This document shows, piece by piece, positions 44,650-54,311 of a stretch of DNA of 64,000 bases. The notes below the pieces were generated by a model. The model was not told where the DNA came from. It ran no database searches and saw only the letters and a program-made list of their open reading frames with translations. Both the position numbers and the translations under genes were made by a program. How positions within the stretch are numbered: the stretch's first letter is position 1; every line of letters begins with the position of its first letter. Origin of the DNA: Dysgonomonas mossii DSM 22836 (GTDB lineage Bacteria > Bacteroidota > Bacteroidia > Bacteroidales > Dysgonomonadaceae); NCBI RefSeq assembly GCF_000213575.1, contig NZ_GL892006.1, positions 18,203 to 82,202 on the forward strand. Direction: 5' to 3'.

Positions 44650-44657
44650 CAAAAGTA
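44650..44657 (-). promoter_or_regulatory. -7 box of the flippase gene
   Basis: The minus strand reads TACTTTTG, 22 bases upstream of the ATG at 44628. Confidence 0.5.
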
Positions 44658-44814
44658 GTAAAAATAAATCATGAGTTGTATTTTATCACCTGCGAGTTAA
44701 TTGCAGATTTTTACCCCTCAAGACACATCACTTAACCCCTTGATTGCGGCCACAATAGATGCCTAGGCAACTATAAAAAGTGAAATTAAATAATAATTTC
44801 TTAATATTATAAAT

Positions 44815-44822
44815 TACCTTTG
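44815..44822 (+). promoter_or_regulatory. -7 box of the acyl-CoA ligase gene
   Basis: TACCTTTG, a full TAnnTTTG match, 31 bases before the ATG at 44853. An SD-like AAGGAAG lies 6 bases before the ATG, unusual here. Confidence 0.5.
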
Positions 44823-44852
44823 TGATAATAACAAATAAAAAAGGAAGTCCAA

Positions 44853-46661
44853 ATGAATTATTATCATCTGTCTATATTGGTACATCGTCAGGCTATCAGG
44901 TATGGTAAGAGAACAGCTCTGAAATATAGAAACCCGTACGAAAAAAAATGGAAGAATATTTCATGGAATAAGTTTTCCGACAATGTAATGAAAACAGCCT
45001 GGGCTATGGCTGAAATGGGTGTAGAAGAAGGCTCAAGGATCGCTGTGTATTCTCAGAATATGCCGCAATATCTTTTTGCGGATTTCGGTACTTTTGCCAA
45101 CCGCTGTATTTCAGTACCTATCTATGCAACATCATCACCGTCGCAAGTAGAATATATAGTAAAGGATGCCAGTATACAATTACTGTTCGCCGGAGAGCAG
45201 TTCCAATATAATAATGCATTTAAAGTGCAACAAAATTCGCCTGCATTAAAGAAAATTGTTGTATTCGATAATAATGTGAAATTCCATCCCGATGATAAGA
45301 CTTCTGTCTATTTTGATGATTTTATTGCCACCGGTGAAAATTCACACACAGAGGTTATCGTGCGAGTACGCCTTAAATCGAGGAGAGAAGATGATATAGC
45401 TTGTATTATATATACTTCGGGTACAACCGGCGAACCGAAAGGAGTAGTATTACCACATTCCTGTTTCTCTCAGGTCTTCCGTATTCACGACATGCGTCTG
45501 CCTATGACTTCGAATAAAGACTTGTCGATGAATTTCCTTCCGTTAGCACATATTTTTGAACGGGCATGGACGTATTATACTATCCATAAGGGAATGACCA
45601 TTGCTATTAATCAAGACGCAAAGGAAATACAAAAATCAATAAAGCAGGTTCATCCCACTATCATGTGTAGTGTTCCCCGATTCTGGGAAAAAGTGTATGC
45701 AGGTGTTCACGAAAAAATATCGAGCTCCAAAGGTCTGATGAAATGGCTATATACCGATGCCATCAAGACAGGTAAAAGATATAATCTGGACTTTAAAAAT
45801 AAAAATCTACGAGCACCACTTGGTACTCGTATAAAGTTTGCTTTATATAACAATACTATATTTTTTGTCCTTAAGCTGGTTATCGGTATTGAGAAGGGAA
45901 ACATATTCCCATGTGCAGGAGCTCCATTGTCTGACTCGATAATTGAGTTTTTACACTCGGTAAATATTCCAATAATTGTAGGTTACGGTCTCACAGAAAC
46001 AACGGCTACCGTAAGCTTCTATCCTGACAAAGAATTTGTTATTGGGTCTATTGGCAGCGTAATGCCTGAAGTTGAGGTGAAGATTGATGAAACGAACAAC
46101 GAGATTCTTGTAAAAGGAAAAACGGTGATGCGTGAATACTACAACAAACCAGAGGAAACAGCTAAAGTTTTCACCGAAGACGGCTTCTTCCGTACAGGAG
46201 ATGCTGGGAAAATGGAAAATGGAGTGTTGTACATTACCGAACGCATCAAAGACCTGTTTAAGACAGCTAACGGAAAATATATCGCACCTCAGGCTATAGA
46301 GACACGGGTAGCCGAAGACAAGTTTATCGATATGATTGCGGTTATAGCCGACGAGCGTAAATTTGTGAGTGCACTTATTGTTCCAGACTATAAAGCACTG
46401 GAAGAGTATGCAAATGAGCACCAAATAAAATATGACAAAGTAGAGGACTTGTTTTCTAATGTAGACATCCTCCGTATGCTAGACGGACGAATAGAACTCT
46501 TACAAGCTCATTTTGCTCCATACGAAAAGATAAAAAAATACAGGCTACTGGCCGAGCCATTTACGATGGAAGGTGGTGAATTGACCAATACGCTAAAAAT
46601 AAAACGTAAATTTGTAGCAGAAAAGTATAAGGATATTATCGACAAAATGTATAAAGAATAA
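44853..46661 (+). CDS. fadD: Long-chain fatty-acid-CoA ligase (AMP-forming)
   Basis: 602 residues of the ANL superfamily. The P-loop-like motif is IIYTSGTTGEPKGVVLPHSC (about 189-208), followed by FLPLAHIFERAW, the A5 motif VGYGLTETTATVSFY (about 376-390) and the A8 hinge ITERIKDLFKTANGKYIAPQ with its catalytic Lys region. It activates fatty acids to acyl-CoA through an acyl-adenylate, at the inner membrane face. The closest type is the bacterial ACSL/FadD15-like group. It starts a plus-strand pair with hemW, 48 bases apart. Confidence 0.92.
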   Translation: MNYYHLSILVHRQAIRYGKRTALKYRNPYEKKWKNISWNKFSDNVMKTAWAMAEMGVEEGSRIAVYSQNMPQYLFADFGTFANRCISVPIYATSSPSQVEYIVKDASIQLLFAGEQFQYNNAFKVQQNSPALKKIVVFDNNVKFHPDDKTSVYFDDFIATGENSHTEVIVRVRLKSRREDDIACIIYTSGTTGEPKGVVLPHSCFSQVFRIHDMRLPMTSNKDLSMNFLPLAHIFERAWTYYTIHKGMTIAINQDAKEIQKSIKQVHPTIMCSVPRFWEKVYAGVHEKISSSKGLMKWLYTDAIKTGKRYNLDFKNKNLRAPLGTRIKFALYNNTIFFVLKLVIGIEKGNIFPCAGAPLSDSIIEFLHSVNIPIIVGYGLTETTATVSFYPDKEFVIGSIGSVMPEVEVKIDETNNEILVKGKTVMREYYNKPEETAKVFTEDGFFRTGDAGKMENGVLYITERIKDLFKTANGKYIAPQAIETRVAEDKFIDMIAVIADERKFVSALIVPDYKALEEYANEHQIKYDKVEDLFSNVDILRMLDGRIELLQAHFAPYEKIKKYRLLAEPFTMEGGELTNTLKIKRKFVAEKYKDIIDKMYKE

Positions 46662-46709
46662 TATTAGCTAATAACTAATCAATCCTTTCGAATAGCTTAA
46701 AATTACGTA

Positions 46710-47840
46710 ATGGCCGGAATTTATATTCATGTTCCTTTTTGTAAGACAAGGTGCATATATTGTGACTTCTACACACGCACAGATATGTCTCCGAAGTATG
46801 ACTATGTTTCGGCTCTTTGTGAAGAGATAAAGCTACGTAAAAACTACATTGGAGACGAAGATGTAAAGACCGTATATTTTGGAGGAGGTACTCCATCTCA
46901 GTTATCTGAGAGTGACTTCCTCCGCATATTTGAAACTTTACACCATGAATTCAGGATAGCTCCCGATGCTGAGATAACAATGGAAGCTAATCCTGATGAT
47001 CTCTCAGCTCATTATTTAGCAACCCTCAAAGAAAAATTACCGTTCAATCGCCTGAGCATAGGAATTCAAAGTTTTGACGATGAAGAGCTCAAATTCTTGA
47101 AGCGCAGGCATTCTGCCGATAAAGCAAAAGAAGCTGTCAGGATGTGCCAATCGCTAGGCTATAACAATATCAGCATAGACCTAATGTATGGTTTACCCAA
47201 CCAGACAATGCAGATATGGGAAAGAAACCTCGAAGAAGCAATAGCTCTCGATGTACAGCATATTTCATCTTATCATTTGATCTATGAACAGGGCACAAGA
47301 CTCTATCGTCTATTCAAAATGGGAGATGTAAATCCTGTTGACGAAGATCTGAGTGTAGATATGTTTTCACGAATGATAGAAAAACTTACCGCTGCGGGGT
47401 TTGATCATTATGAGATCTCTAATTTTGCCCGCCACGGATTATACTCAAAGCATAACAGCTCCTATTGGCTTGGGAAAAAGTATCTGGGACTAGGTCCTGC
47501 TGCACACTCTTATGATGGGCAAAACCGCTCGTGGAACGTTGCCTCTATATCAAAGTATATAGAAGGGATAAGGACTGAAAATCCAAATCTGGAAATTGAG
47601 GCATTAGATGAAAACACAAAATACAACGATTTTATTTTAACAGGTATGCGTACCAAATGGGGAGTAAACCTGTCTGAACTCGAATCCCTTTTTGGCACTA
47701 AAATGAAAGCATTCTGCTTGAAAAACGCACGAAAATATCTCGATCAAGGTTTCTTAACCGAAAAGGATAATATCTTAAAATTAACCCGACAAGGAATCTT
47801 TATATCTGATGGTATAATGAGTGACCTGATGTGGGTATAA
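46710..47840 (+). CDS. hemW: Radical SAM heme chaperone HemW
   Basis: 376 residues. The radical SAM motif is VPFCKTRCIYCDFYT (Cys10, 14, 17). The extra motifs VYFGGGTPSQLS and SIGIQSFDDEELKFLKRRH are characteristic of HemW rather than coproporphyrinogen dehydrogenase HemN: it lacks HemN's N-terminal extension with the fourth conserved Cys. HemW inserts heme into respiratory proteins, here possibly cytochrome bd. It follows fadD by 48 bases and is convergent with the DUF58 gene. Confidence 0.93.
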   Translation: MAGIYIHVPFCKTRCIYCDFYTRTDMSPKYDYVSALCEEIKLRKNYIGDEDVKTVYFGGGTPSQLSESDFLRIFETLHHEFRIAPDAEITMEANPDDLSAHYLATLKEKLPFNRLSIGIQSFDDEELKFLKRRHSADKAKEAVRMCQSLGYNNISIDLMYGLPNQTMQIWERNLEEAIALDVQHISSYHLIYEQGTRLYRLFKMGDVNPVDEDLSVDMFSRMIEKLTAAGFDHYEISNFARHGLYSKHNSSYWLGKKYLGLGPAAHSYDGQNRSWNVASISKYIEGIRTENPNLEIEALDENTKYNDFILTGMRTKWGVNLSELESLFGTKMKAFCLKNARKYLDQGFLTEKDNILKLTRQGIFISDGIMSDLMWV

Positions 47841-47887
47841 TTCAGAGTTTCTACAAAGGTTTTATCTAGCGGTAACATTTAAGAAGA

Positions 47888-49255
47888 TTAAATCAACCCT
47901 CTTGATTTGAATTCAAGATATTTATTTATAGAATTGATAGTAAGGTTTTCTGGTTTTGAGAGAATCGTATGAATTCCATATCTATTGAGTTCTTTTACAA
48001 TCAGGTATTTGTCATTCCATAGCTTTTCCGCCATTCCTTTCCTGAATATATCTTCCAATCCCGCAGGAGAAGACTCCAACACCTCGTTGAATTCAGAATT
48101 CAAGAAAAATGCAACCAGCACCAAATGATCTTTGGCCATGTGGCTGAGATATTTCAACTGGCGACGCATTCCATTTACAGTCTCAAAGTTTGTAAACAAA
48201 ACAATCAGACTGCGTTGCGACAATTTACGGCGGACAGTAGCGTACAATCGCTCATAATCAGACTCTTTAAAATCTGTTTTCTGCGCATACAACGTTTCCA
48301 AAATCTTTACTCGTTGACGGCGTTGCCTATCTGCCGGAAGTATTTCATCTACATTCTTCGAGAAGGTTATCAGTCCGGCTTTATCACCCTTATTCAGTGC
48401 TGTGGTACTTACCATCAATGTGGTATTGATCGCATAATCCAACAGCGTCAACCCGTTGAATGGCATTTTCATCGTACGCCCTTTGTCGATCAAGCAATAT
48501 ACAGGTTGTGATTTCTCTTCCTGATAGGTATTTACCATCAGCTGGCTCATACGAGCAGTTGCCTTATAATTAATTGTACGAGGGTCGTCACCCAATACAT
48601 AATGTTTGATATGATCAAATTCGGTAGCATGCCCTATGCGTCGTATTTTCTTAATACCATAGTCTGTAAGGCGATGCGATGCTGCCAATAATTCATACTT
48701 GTGCATCTCGAGGAAAGACGGATATACGGCAACATCTTTATTTTCGTCAAATATATAACGTCGTGTAACAAGCCCCAAGAGTCCCGCCACATAAACGTTT
48801 ATTGCTCCGAATTGATACACTCCCCTTTCGGTGGGACGAAGATCGTAGTACAAAACTTCCGATTTGCGTACACCTATCGAAGTACTAAAGGTCAGATCTC
48901 TTTTTTGAAACTGAAAAGGTACTTCTTCTATAATTTTGATTGCAACCCTGAATGGGTATTTATTGGATACGGAAAGTGAGATTGTATTTACATCACCGTT
49001 CGATAACCTTTCGGGACAATTACGGAAAGCGTCTATCCCTCTTTTCTGTCGATAAAGAGAAAATGTATCCAACAATAAGAATACAGCCAATACGCTTATC
49101 ACCACAGTCATGATGAAAAGTGAGGCCTCGAAAATATAAGATACGAAGTATCCCAACACACACAAAGCCAGTGTGAAGAAAAAACGGTTTGAGAGATAGA
49201 AACTCTTAAAAAGCCATTTTATCGGGGAACTTCCACTTTGTCTATCAGTTGACAT
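47888..49255 (-). CDS. DUF58 domain protein
   Basis: 455 residues. Two N-terminal membrane helices (about 25-65) are followed by a beta-rich region and the DUF58 signature EFDHIKHYVLGDDPRTINYK-type (about 210-240), then a von Willebrand A-like fold (VYCLIDKGRTMKMPFNG, ATTALNKGDKAG). DUF58 proteins work next to MoxR AAA ATPases, probably in assembling or maturing envelope proteins. Its start overlaps moxR by 37 bases, so they are translated from one transcript. It is the last gene of the cluster. Confidence 0.88.
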   Translation of the reverse strand: MSTDRQSGSSPIKWLFKSFYLSNRFFFTLALCVLGYFVSYIFEASLFIMTVVISVLAVFLLLDTFSLYRQKRGIDAFRNCPERLSNGDVNTISLSVSNKYPFRVAIKIIEEVPFQFQKRDLTFSTSIGVRKSEVLYYDLRPTERGVYQFGAINVYVAGLLGLVTRRYIFDENKDVAVYPSFLEMHKYELLAASHRLTDYGIKKIRRIGHATEFDHIKHYVLGDDPRTINYKATARMSQLMVNTYQEEKSQPVYCLIDKGRTMKMPFNGLTLLDYAINTTLMVSTTALNKGDKAGLITFSKNVDEILPADRQRRQRVKILETLYAQKTDFKESDYERLYATVRRKLSQRSLIVLFTNFETVNGMRRQLKYLSHMAKDHLVLVAFFLNSEFNEVLESSPAGLEDIFRKGMAEKLWNDKYLIVKELNRYGIHTILSKPENLTINSINKYLEFKSRGLI

Positions 49256-50193
49256 ATAATTGTATCGGTAGATGTACCGTCCATTTCTTTTTCGGGTGTT
49301 AATAAAATCCTGTGTCTAAGTACAGGCACAGCAACTTCCTTGATATCGTCAGGCGTAATAAAATCGCGTCCTCGAATTGCTGCCAAAGCTTTTGAAGCGT
49401 TCAGTATTGCAAGCGATGCACGAGGCGAAGCCCCAAGCGTTATCCATGGGCTCTGACGTGTAGCAGATACAATCTGAGCGATATATTCTAATAGTTGATG
49501 TTCAACCAGCACTTTATCTACTGCTGAGCGCAAAGACTTCAGTTTCTCTGCTGTTAAGACCGGACGAATACCTATTTCAGGAGATAGTTCACCTCGGTTT
49601 TGCCTGTCCAAGATATTTATCTCATCTACAATATTCGGATAATCGACTACGATTTTGAACAAAAAGCGGTCTAATTGAGCTTCGGGCAAACGATATGTCC
49701 CCTCCTGCTCTATCGGGTTTTGAGTGGCCATTACAAGAAATGGATAGTTCATTTTATATGTTGTTCCATCATTTGTAACCTGACGTTCTTCCATCACCTC
49801 GAAGAGTGCAGCCTGAGTCTTTGCCGGAGATCGGTTTATTTCATCAATCAGCACAATATTAGAAAAGATAGGCCCTTTCTTAAACTCAAACTTGGCAGAC
49901 CCCGGCAAAAAGATGCTTGTCCCCAATACGTCCGAAGGCATAAGATCCGGCGTGAACTGTATACGGCTGAAAGCAACATCGATAGTCTTTGCCAGAAGTT
50001 TTGCAGATAAAGTTTTAGCAACACCGGGAACCCCTTCTACCAATACATGACCATTTGCCAAGATAGCAATTATCATTTGCTCTATCAACTGATGCTGTCC
50101 AACAACAACACGTCCAATTTCGTTTTTTATCTCCTGAACACTTTGGCTCAATTCGGAAAAATCTATCCTTGATTGAAATTCTAAATCCGACAT
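49219..50193 (-). CDS. moxR: MoxR family AAA ATPase
   Basis: 324 residues. Walker A is GVPGVAKTLSAKLL (about 55-68), Walker B VLIDEINRSPAKTQ (about 113-126), sensor 1 MATQNPIEQEGTYRLPEAQL, with arginine finger and MoxR lid (AASPRASLAILNAS-type, near residue 250). MoxR ATPases act as chaperones for metal insertion or complex assembly, usually with a VWA or DUF58 partner. It lies 10 bases after the DUF4350 gene and overlaps the DUF58 gene. Cytoplasmic. Confidence 0.95.
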   Translation of the reverse strand: MSDLEFQSRIDFSELSQSVQEIKNEIGRVVVGQHQLIEQMIIAILANGHVLVEGVPGVAKTLSAKLLAKTIDVAFSRIQFTPDLMPSDVLGTSIFLPGSAKFEFKKGPIFSNIVLIDEINRSPAKTQAALFEVMEERQVTNDGTTYKMNYPFLVMATQNPIEQEGTYRLPEAQLDRFLFKIVVDYPNIVDEINILDRQNRGELSPEIGIRPVLTAEKLKSLRSAVDKVLVEHQLLEYIAQIVSATRQSPWITLGASPRASLAILNASKALAAIRGRDFITPDDIKEVAVPVLRHRILLTPEKEMDGTSTDTIICQLIDKVEVPR

Positions 50194-50203
50194 ATATTTT
50201 ATT

Positions 50204-51586
50204 TTATTTGTTTTTTACCTTTCTATAAAATTCTTCCAACAGACTATTATATTGCAAGAATATATCGTTTGACGCATGAGGCAATATAATTATATCGTTA
50301 TATAAATTAAATAGATTACTCAATTTGTCTCTCTCAACACCTGATTTCGCACTCAGCACATCCAAAAAGTCATCATTAATTTTCTCTGTCGACATGTAGT
50401 AATTCTTCCTTATATAGTCAAGGAAGTATGCATGTCGCTTTTCGGCAATGGTTTTAAAGTCTTTTTTGCGATAATACAAGTTGCTGATTGTACCTAGAAA
50501 CTCTAACGAAGAGTTTATATGCGGTCTGATGACAGGTATAATCCGTTGAGTACGTTTCGCCCTAAAGATAACAAAGAGCAGCAAACCGCCGAGTATAAGA
50601 TATAGTGCAATACGTAACAAAGGATTAGACAACATCGCTTTGAATATACTACTATTCGCATCAGTACCACCTTGCTTTTGATATTCGTCCCAAATAACTT
50701 TACTATTCTGTGGTAAAAAAGATAAACATCTGAAAGCAAAATCATATTTGTTTAGTTGTAGTAGATTGACATTAACAAAAGCAGAAGGAATTGTATGCAA
50801 ATAGAAATGCCCTTTTCCATATTGTACTTCTATGAACACTGTATCTTTTTTGTTATTAAAGGCCAATGGACGTGACACCAATTTGCAACTATCTGTGTTA
50901 AGCCTTGTTTCACCAGTTATACCTGCAAAGTTATATTTCTGATGCGGAGAATCTATTAAATAATAAGCTGTATCTGCTTCAAAATATCTATGTTTTGTCT
51001 TTATACCTAAAGTATCCATCAGGCTCGAAGAAAAGCTTTCTGCCGAGATGAACACATTATTTCCCAAACCAACAAAATCGAGTAAATATTGCATATCTAC
51101 TTTATCGAGTGTAAACTTGGTATTGATAAATATATATGCTGTAGTATCTATTTCTGCATCAAGACTTTTATACCATTCAGTAGGGTCAAAGTTCAGTTCC
51201 TCAAATCCTTGCTCAAGTACTGTATCGACTACCAGGTCGGTATTTACTTGAGTTGTATCAGACTCTTCAGTATAGTCATATTCATCGTCAGAGTCTTCAT
51301 AATAACCTGAACCATACGAATCATAAGATTTGTCGTAGGAGAAGTATTCTTCCATGCTTTCTTTCAGGTTATTATATATTGGTGTGCGTGTAGATCGTAT
51401 ATTCTTTTTGTGAAAAATATCCCCAAGTAGCTCGTATGCAATGTATGTTCCGTATGGAGATGTCTTGGTATTTATAAATGTAGGTCTCCAATCTACAGGC
51501 TTAGGAGCTTTGGTTCGGGCATACGACAAACCAATCAATAAAAGGATAATCACCCCGATCAGAATTATTAGTTTCTTATCTTTCAT
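50204..51586 (-). CDS. DUF4350 domain membrane protein with acidic Tyr/Asp/Ser-rich insert
   Basis: 460 residues. A membrane helix at about 6-22 is followed by a large periplasmic region, then a second helix near residue 338-355 and a C-terminal cytoplasmic domain. The pattern RPTFINTKTSPYGTYIAYEL near the start is typical of DUF4350 in such clusters. An unusual acidic stretch at about 82-115 is rich in Tyr, Asp and Ser (for example SGYYEDSDDEYDYTEESDTT). It overlaps the upstream DUF4129 gene by 11 bases. Function unknown, but linked to MoxR/DUF58 by position. Confidence 0.78.
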   Translation of the reverse strand: MKDKKLIILIGVIILLLIGLSYARTKAPKPVDWRPTFINTKTSPYGTYIAYELLGDIFHKKNIRSTRTPIYNNLKESMEEYFSYDKSYDSYGSGYYEDSDDEYDYTEESDTTQVNTDLVVDTVLEQGFEELNFDPTEWYKSLDAEIDTTAYIFINTKFTLDKVDMQYLLDFVGLGNNVFISAESFSSSLMDTLGIKTKHRYFEADTAYYLIDSPHQKYNFAGITGETRLNTDSCKLVSRPLAFNNKKDTVFIEVQYGKGHFYLHTIPSAFVNVNLLQLNKYDFAFRCLSFLPQNSKVIWDEYQKQGGTDANSSIFKAMLSNPLLRIALYLILGGLLLFVIFRAKRTQRIIPVIRPHINSSLEFLGTISNLYYRKKDFKTIAEKRHAYFLDYIRKNYYMSTEKINDDFLDVLSAKSGVERDKLSNLFNLYNDIIILPHASNDIFLQYNSLLEEFYRKVKNK

Positions 51587-52322
51587 GGTTTATCATTTTA
51601 TTTAGGTCGCCCATACGAGAATCTACTTCAGTGAATTTACTCTCATCCAACTCGAATTCACCATACCATACATAATCAAAGATTAATGTAGTTTCAAGAA
51701 ATTTGGAGCGCAACAAGGGATCCTGTATCTCGTACTGATAACTATAGTTGGTCTTATGGCTACTCCATTCTATAATGTCCTTATCAGACATTTGTTTCAG
51801 ATTTTTCAGATATAAAAAACGGACAGCCAGGCGGTAATTTTTGTTTTTCAATGCATTAGATATTAATGCATCAAAATTCATTTCATGTACATTTTCTGTA
51901 TAGATATCGATATCCGACTTATCTAGTTCTTTCTTACCCAATAATGTTCTGTAATCTACTCCGATAAGTTTTAAGACAATCAAGCATATTACAACCACTA
52001 TAATAAGTAACACTACAATGCTCAGCATTCCTGATTTAGCGACCGCACCAAATAAATTATTGATAAAGTTATTGATTGCCAGCAATATCCGATCCCACCA
52101 CGATAGACCCCTTTCTTCTTTTTTATACTGAAATCGCGCATCTTTTTTATATTCCTCTATCTTACTTTTATCGGGTATGCGGATGTTTACTTTTTCTTGA
52201 ATGTGTACAGGCCTTGTTGTTGCAATAGAATCTGACTGACCAAAAAGATTTATGCACATACAAACCAAGAGCATTAATAAAATGCTCTTGAATATGTATA
52301 TATTTTTATTTGTATTTACCAC
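51576..52322 (-). CDS. DUF4129 domain protein
   Basis: 248 residues. The frame opens with GTG at 52322, and the N-terminal hydrophobic segment (about 8-29, ending NLFGQ) looks like a signal peptide. A second membrane helix lies at about 103-122, and the C-terminal part (about 150-248; LAVRFLYLKNLKQMSDKDII) matches DUF4129, a domain found beside MoxR and transglutaminase genes. The use of GTG is inferred because the first ATG would cut the signal segment. Gap of 27 bases from the upstream gene. Confidence 0.75.
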   Translation of the reverse strand: MVNTNKNIYIFKSILLMLLVCMCINLFGQSDSIATTRPVHIQEKVNIRIPDKSKIEEYKKDARFQYKKEERGLSWWDRILLAINNFINNLFGAVAKSGMLSIVVLLIIVVVICLIVLKLIGVDYRTLLGKKELDKSDIDIYTENVHEMNFDALISNALKNKNYRLAVRFLYLKNLKQMSDKDIIEWSSHKTNYSYQYEIQDPLLRSKFLETTLIFDYVWYGEFELDESKFTEVDSRMGDLNKMINHER

Positions 52323-52349
52323 CCTAAGGGATATGTTGAAATATTAGTA

Positions 52350-53231
52350 TTAATATTGAATCGGTTGGTCTTCTTCTTTATTTACACCAATCATATCTAT
52401 TTCGTCTGTAACACCAATACCATCCAATTGGCTTCTATAACTAAAGTACATAACACCCAATACTATTATTAGTATAGGGCTCAACAACATGCGAGCTGTG
52501 TAACTCAAAGAGTATGTAAGGTATATATATATTTCGCTGGTAAGAAAATCTATTCCTAATAGATTACCGATCATCGTGCCATATACCGGAAGTGTAAACA
52601 CAAAACCAATAACACTGGCTATAATAGAAAAAATGGTTATTAATCCGGAAGATATCCACCAATGATGACGAACAAGCTCAATACTACGCTGAAAAGTTTC
52701 TACCAGCCCCTTCCTTTCTATGATATATGTATAAAAATACAGTGAAAGGTATACCGAAATAATCAACCCGGGAATCAAACACAATATCCAACCTGCAGAA
52801 ATCAGAATACCATAAATGATAGAATAACCGAACAAAGGAAGTGCTACTTGCTTCACTTTTGTCCAAACATCCTTACTATCTACCGTGCCATCTTTCGATT
52901 CGGCATATAATGCCATATAACACACAGGATAAAGGGACATTAAATATCCTGCTACCATCATAATAAATATACCAAGAAAAAATCGCCAATCAAATATAGA
53001 TCGAAAAATTGCAAATGGATCGTCTTCATATTCTCCAATAGAAGTCATGCCCATATTCGAAAAAGAGAATAAATTCATAAGAAGATATGTAGCAATAAGT
53101 GTAATAGGTATAAATACCAATATACCCTTTAAGATTGCTCCATAATTTTGCTTAATGAATGCAATTGAAGTATCAAAAATACCGCTAAAGTCACGGCTTT
53201 GATATAACCTGATCTTTTGTTGTTGTTTCAT
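52350..53231 (-). CDS. Multi-pass membrane protein of the MoxR cluster
   Basis: 293 residues from the ATG at 53231 (MKQQQKIRLYQSRDFSGIFD). A longer frame to 53300 overlaps deep into the neighbour and lacks support. About six hydrophobic segments are visible (38-58, 88-112, 150-175, 176-195, 215-240, 258-282), with a conserved-looking IGILISAGWILCLIPGLIIS-like proline/glycine helix. I know similar unnamed proteins in Bacteroidetes clusters with SpoIIM and RDD, but no established function. Its N-terminus overlaps the SpoIIM gene by 41 bases. Confidence 0.7.
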   Translation of the reverse strand: MKQQQKIRLYQSRDFSGIFDTSIAFIKQNYGAILKGILVFIPITLIATYLLMNLFSFSNMGMTSIGEYEDDPFAIFRSIFDWRFFLGIFIMMVAGYLMSLYPVCYMALYAESKDGTVDSKDVWTKVKQVALPLFGYSIIYGILISAGWILCLIPGLIISVYLSLYFYTYIIERKGLVETFQRSIELVRHHWWISSGLITIFSIIASVIGFVFTLPVYGTMIGNLLGIDFLTSEIYIYLTYSLSYTARMLLSPILIIVLGVMYFSYRSQLDGIGVTDEIDMIGVNKEEDQPIQY

Positions 53232-54180
53232 TTGTTTTTTTATTGATGTAATAAGGATAATAGATAAAATACCATATAATAAATAAGGCTGACAAGCCAA
53301 TTATTGTCAGATTAAAGTAAACCGGCATTTCGGTCAAACGAGTCAGATAACTCTCGATAAAAGCCGCTACAATAAAAACGGGGATCAGTGCAACAACTAT
53401 TTTCACAGCATCTTTTGCACCTCTCTGTAATGACACTATGCGTTTGTATGTACCGGGAAATAAAATACTATTACCCAATATAAGCCCCGCACCTCCGGCT
53501 ATTACGATTGCTGATATTTCTAATGTCCCATGCAACCAAATGGATATAACCGAAGTAAACAACAAACCTTTCTTAAAGAAAAAGTATTGAAAAACACCGA
53601 GCATTACACCATTGGAGAATAAGATATAGACTGTACCCATAGAAAATAAAACACCACCGATGAATGCATAAAACGCTACTCTAATATTATTGGTTGCTAT
53701 ACCGAAAAACATGGGAGCCTCATCCGAGCTTTTATATATAGCCATCGGATCGCCGCTTTCTATATTCTCGAGAGTTTGATTTACATATCCGGGAGTTAAT
53801 ATCTGACTGGCAAAAGCAGATTCCTGTTCTAAAGAAAATATTCCAAGTAAAACACCGGCAAACATAGTCAGAAAAGAATAAAGCATATGTCTGCGATATT
53901 TGTACATGATCAAAGGTATTTCTTCTTTCCAAAAACGGAAAAAGCGTCCTTTCTCTTTTTTCTTATACTGATATATATTGATAAAATAGCGTCCTGTAAG
54001 TTGATTTAGATATTTTACTGTTTGCGACCGCGGGTAAAACGTACGCGCATAAGATAAATCATCCGTGAGTTCAATGAAATTATCCGCTAATATTTCAGCC
54101 GGAATATCTTTTTCCTTGGTCTGGATATCTATTTCTTGCCACTTATCTCTATTTTGCTTGACAAATGCGGCCTCTCTCAT
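53191..54180 (-). CDS. SpoIIM-like membrane protein (DUF95)
   Basis: 329 residues from the ATG at 54180 (MREAAFVKQNRDKW); the frame also extends one codon to TTG. A cytoplasmic N-terminal helical region (1-100) precedes five or six membrane segments. The pattern FGIATNNIRVAFYAFIGGVL, then SIWLHGTLEISAIVIAGGAGL, is the signature of the stage II sporulation protein M family, here in a non-sporulating lineage. In Bacteroidetes it leads the MoxR/DUF58 cluster. It is the first gene of the minus-strand operon, divergent from the RDD gene. Confidence 0.88.
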   Translation of the reverse strand: MREAAFVKQNRDKWQEIDIQTKEKDIPAEILADNFIELTDDLSYARTFYPRSQTVKYLNQLTGRYFINIYQYKKKEKGRFFRFWKEEIPLIMYKYRRHMLYSFLTMFAGVLLGIFSLEQESAFASQILTPGYVNQTLENIESGDPMAIYKSSDEAPMFFGIATNNIRVAFYAFIGGVLFSMGTVYILFSNGVMLGVFQYFFFKKGLLFTSVISIWLHGTLEISAIVIAGGAGLILGNSILFPGTYKRIVSLQRGAKDAVKIVVALIPVFIVAAFIESYLTRLTEMPVYFNLTIIGLSALFIIWYFIYYPYYINKKTNETTTKDQVISKP

Positions 54181-54311
54181 CAAAAACTACAAGTTTGCAT
54201 TTATAATATATTGTTTCAGCACAAATATAGCTCTTTGGTTAAAAAGAATGAAAAATTTGTACCATATAATCATACAAAAAACATAAATTTGTTCTTTATT
54301 TTTTAGTGTTT

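Noticed and set aside
53231..53300. N-terminal extension of the membrane protein to 53300
   Set aside because: The extra 23 residues lie in the SpoIIM coding sequence and precede the better start MKQQQKIRL.
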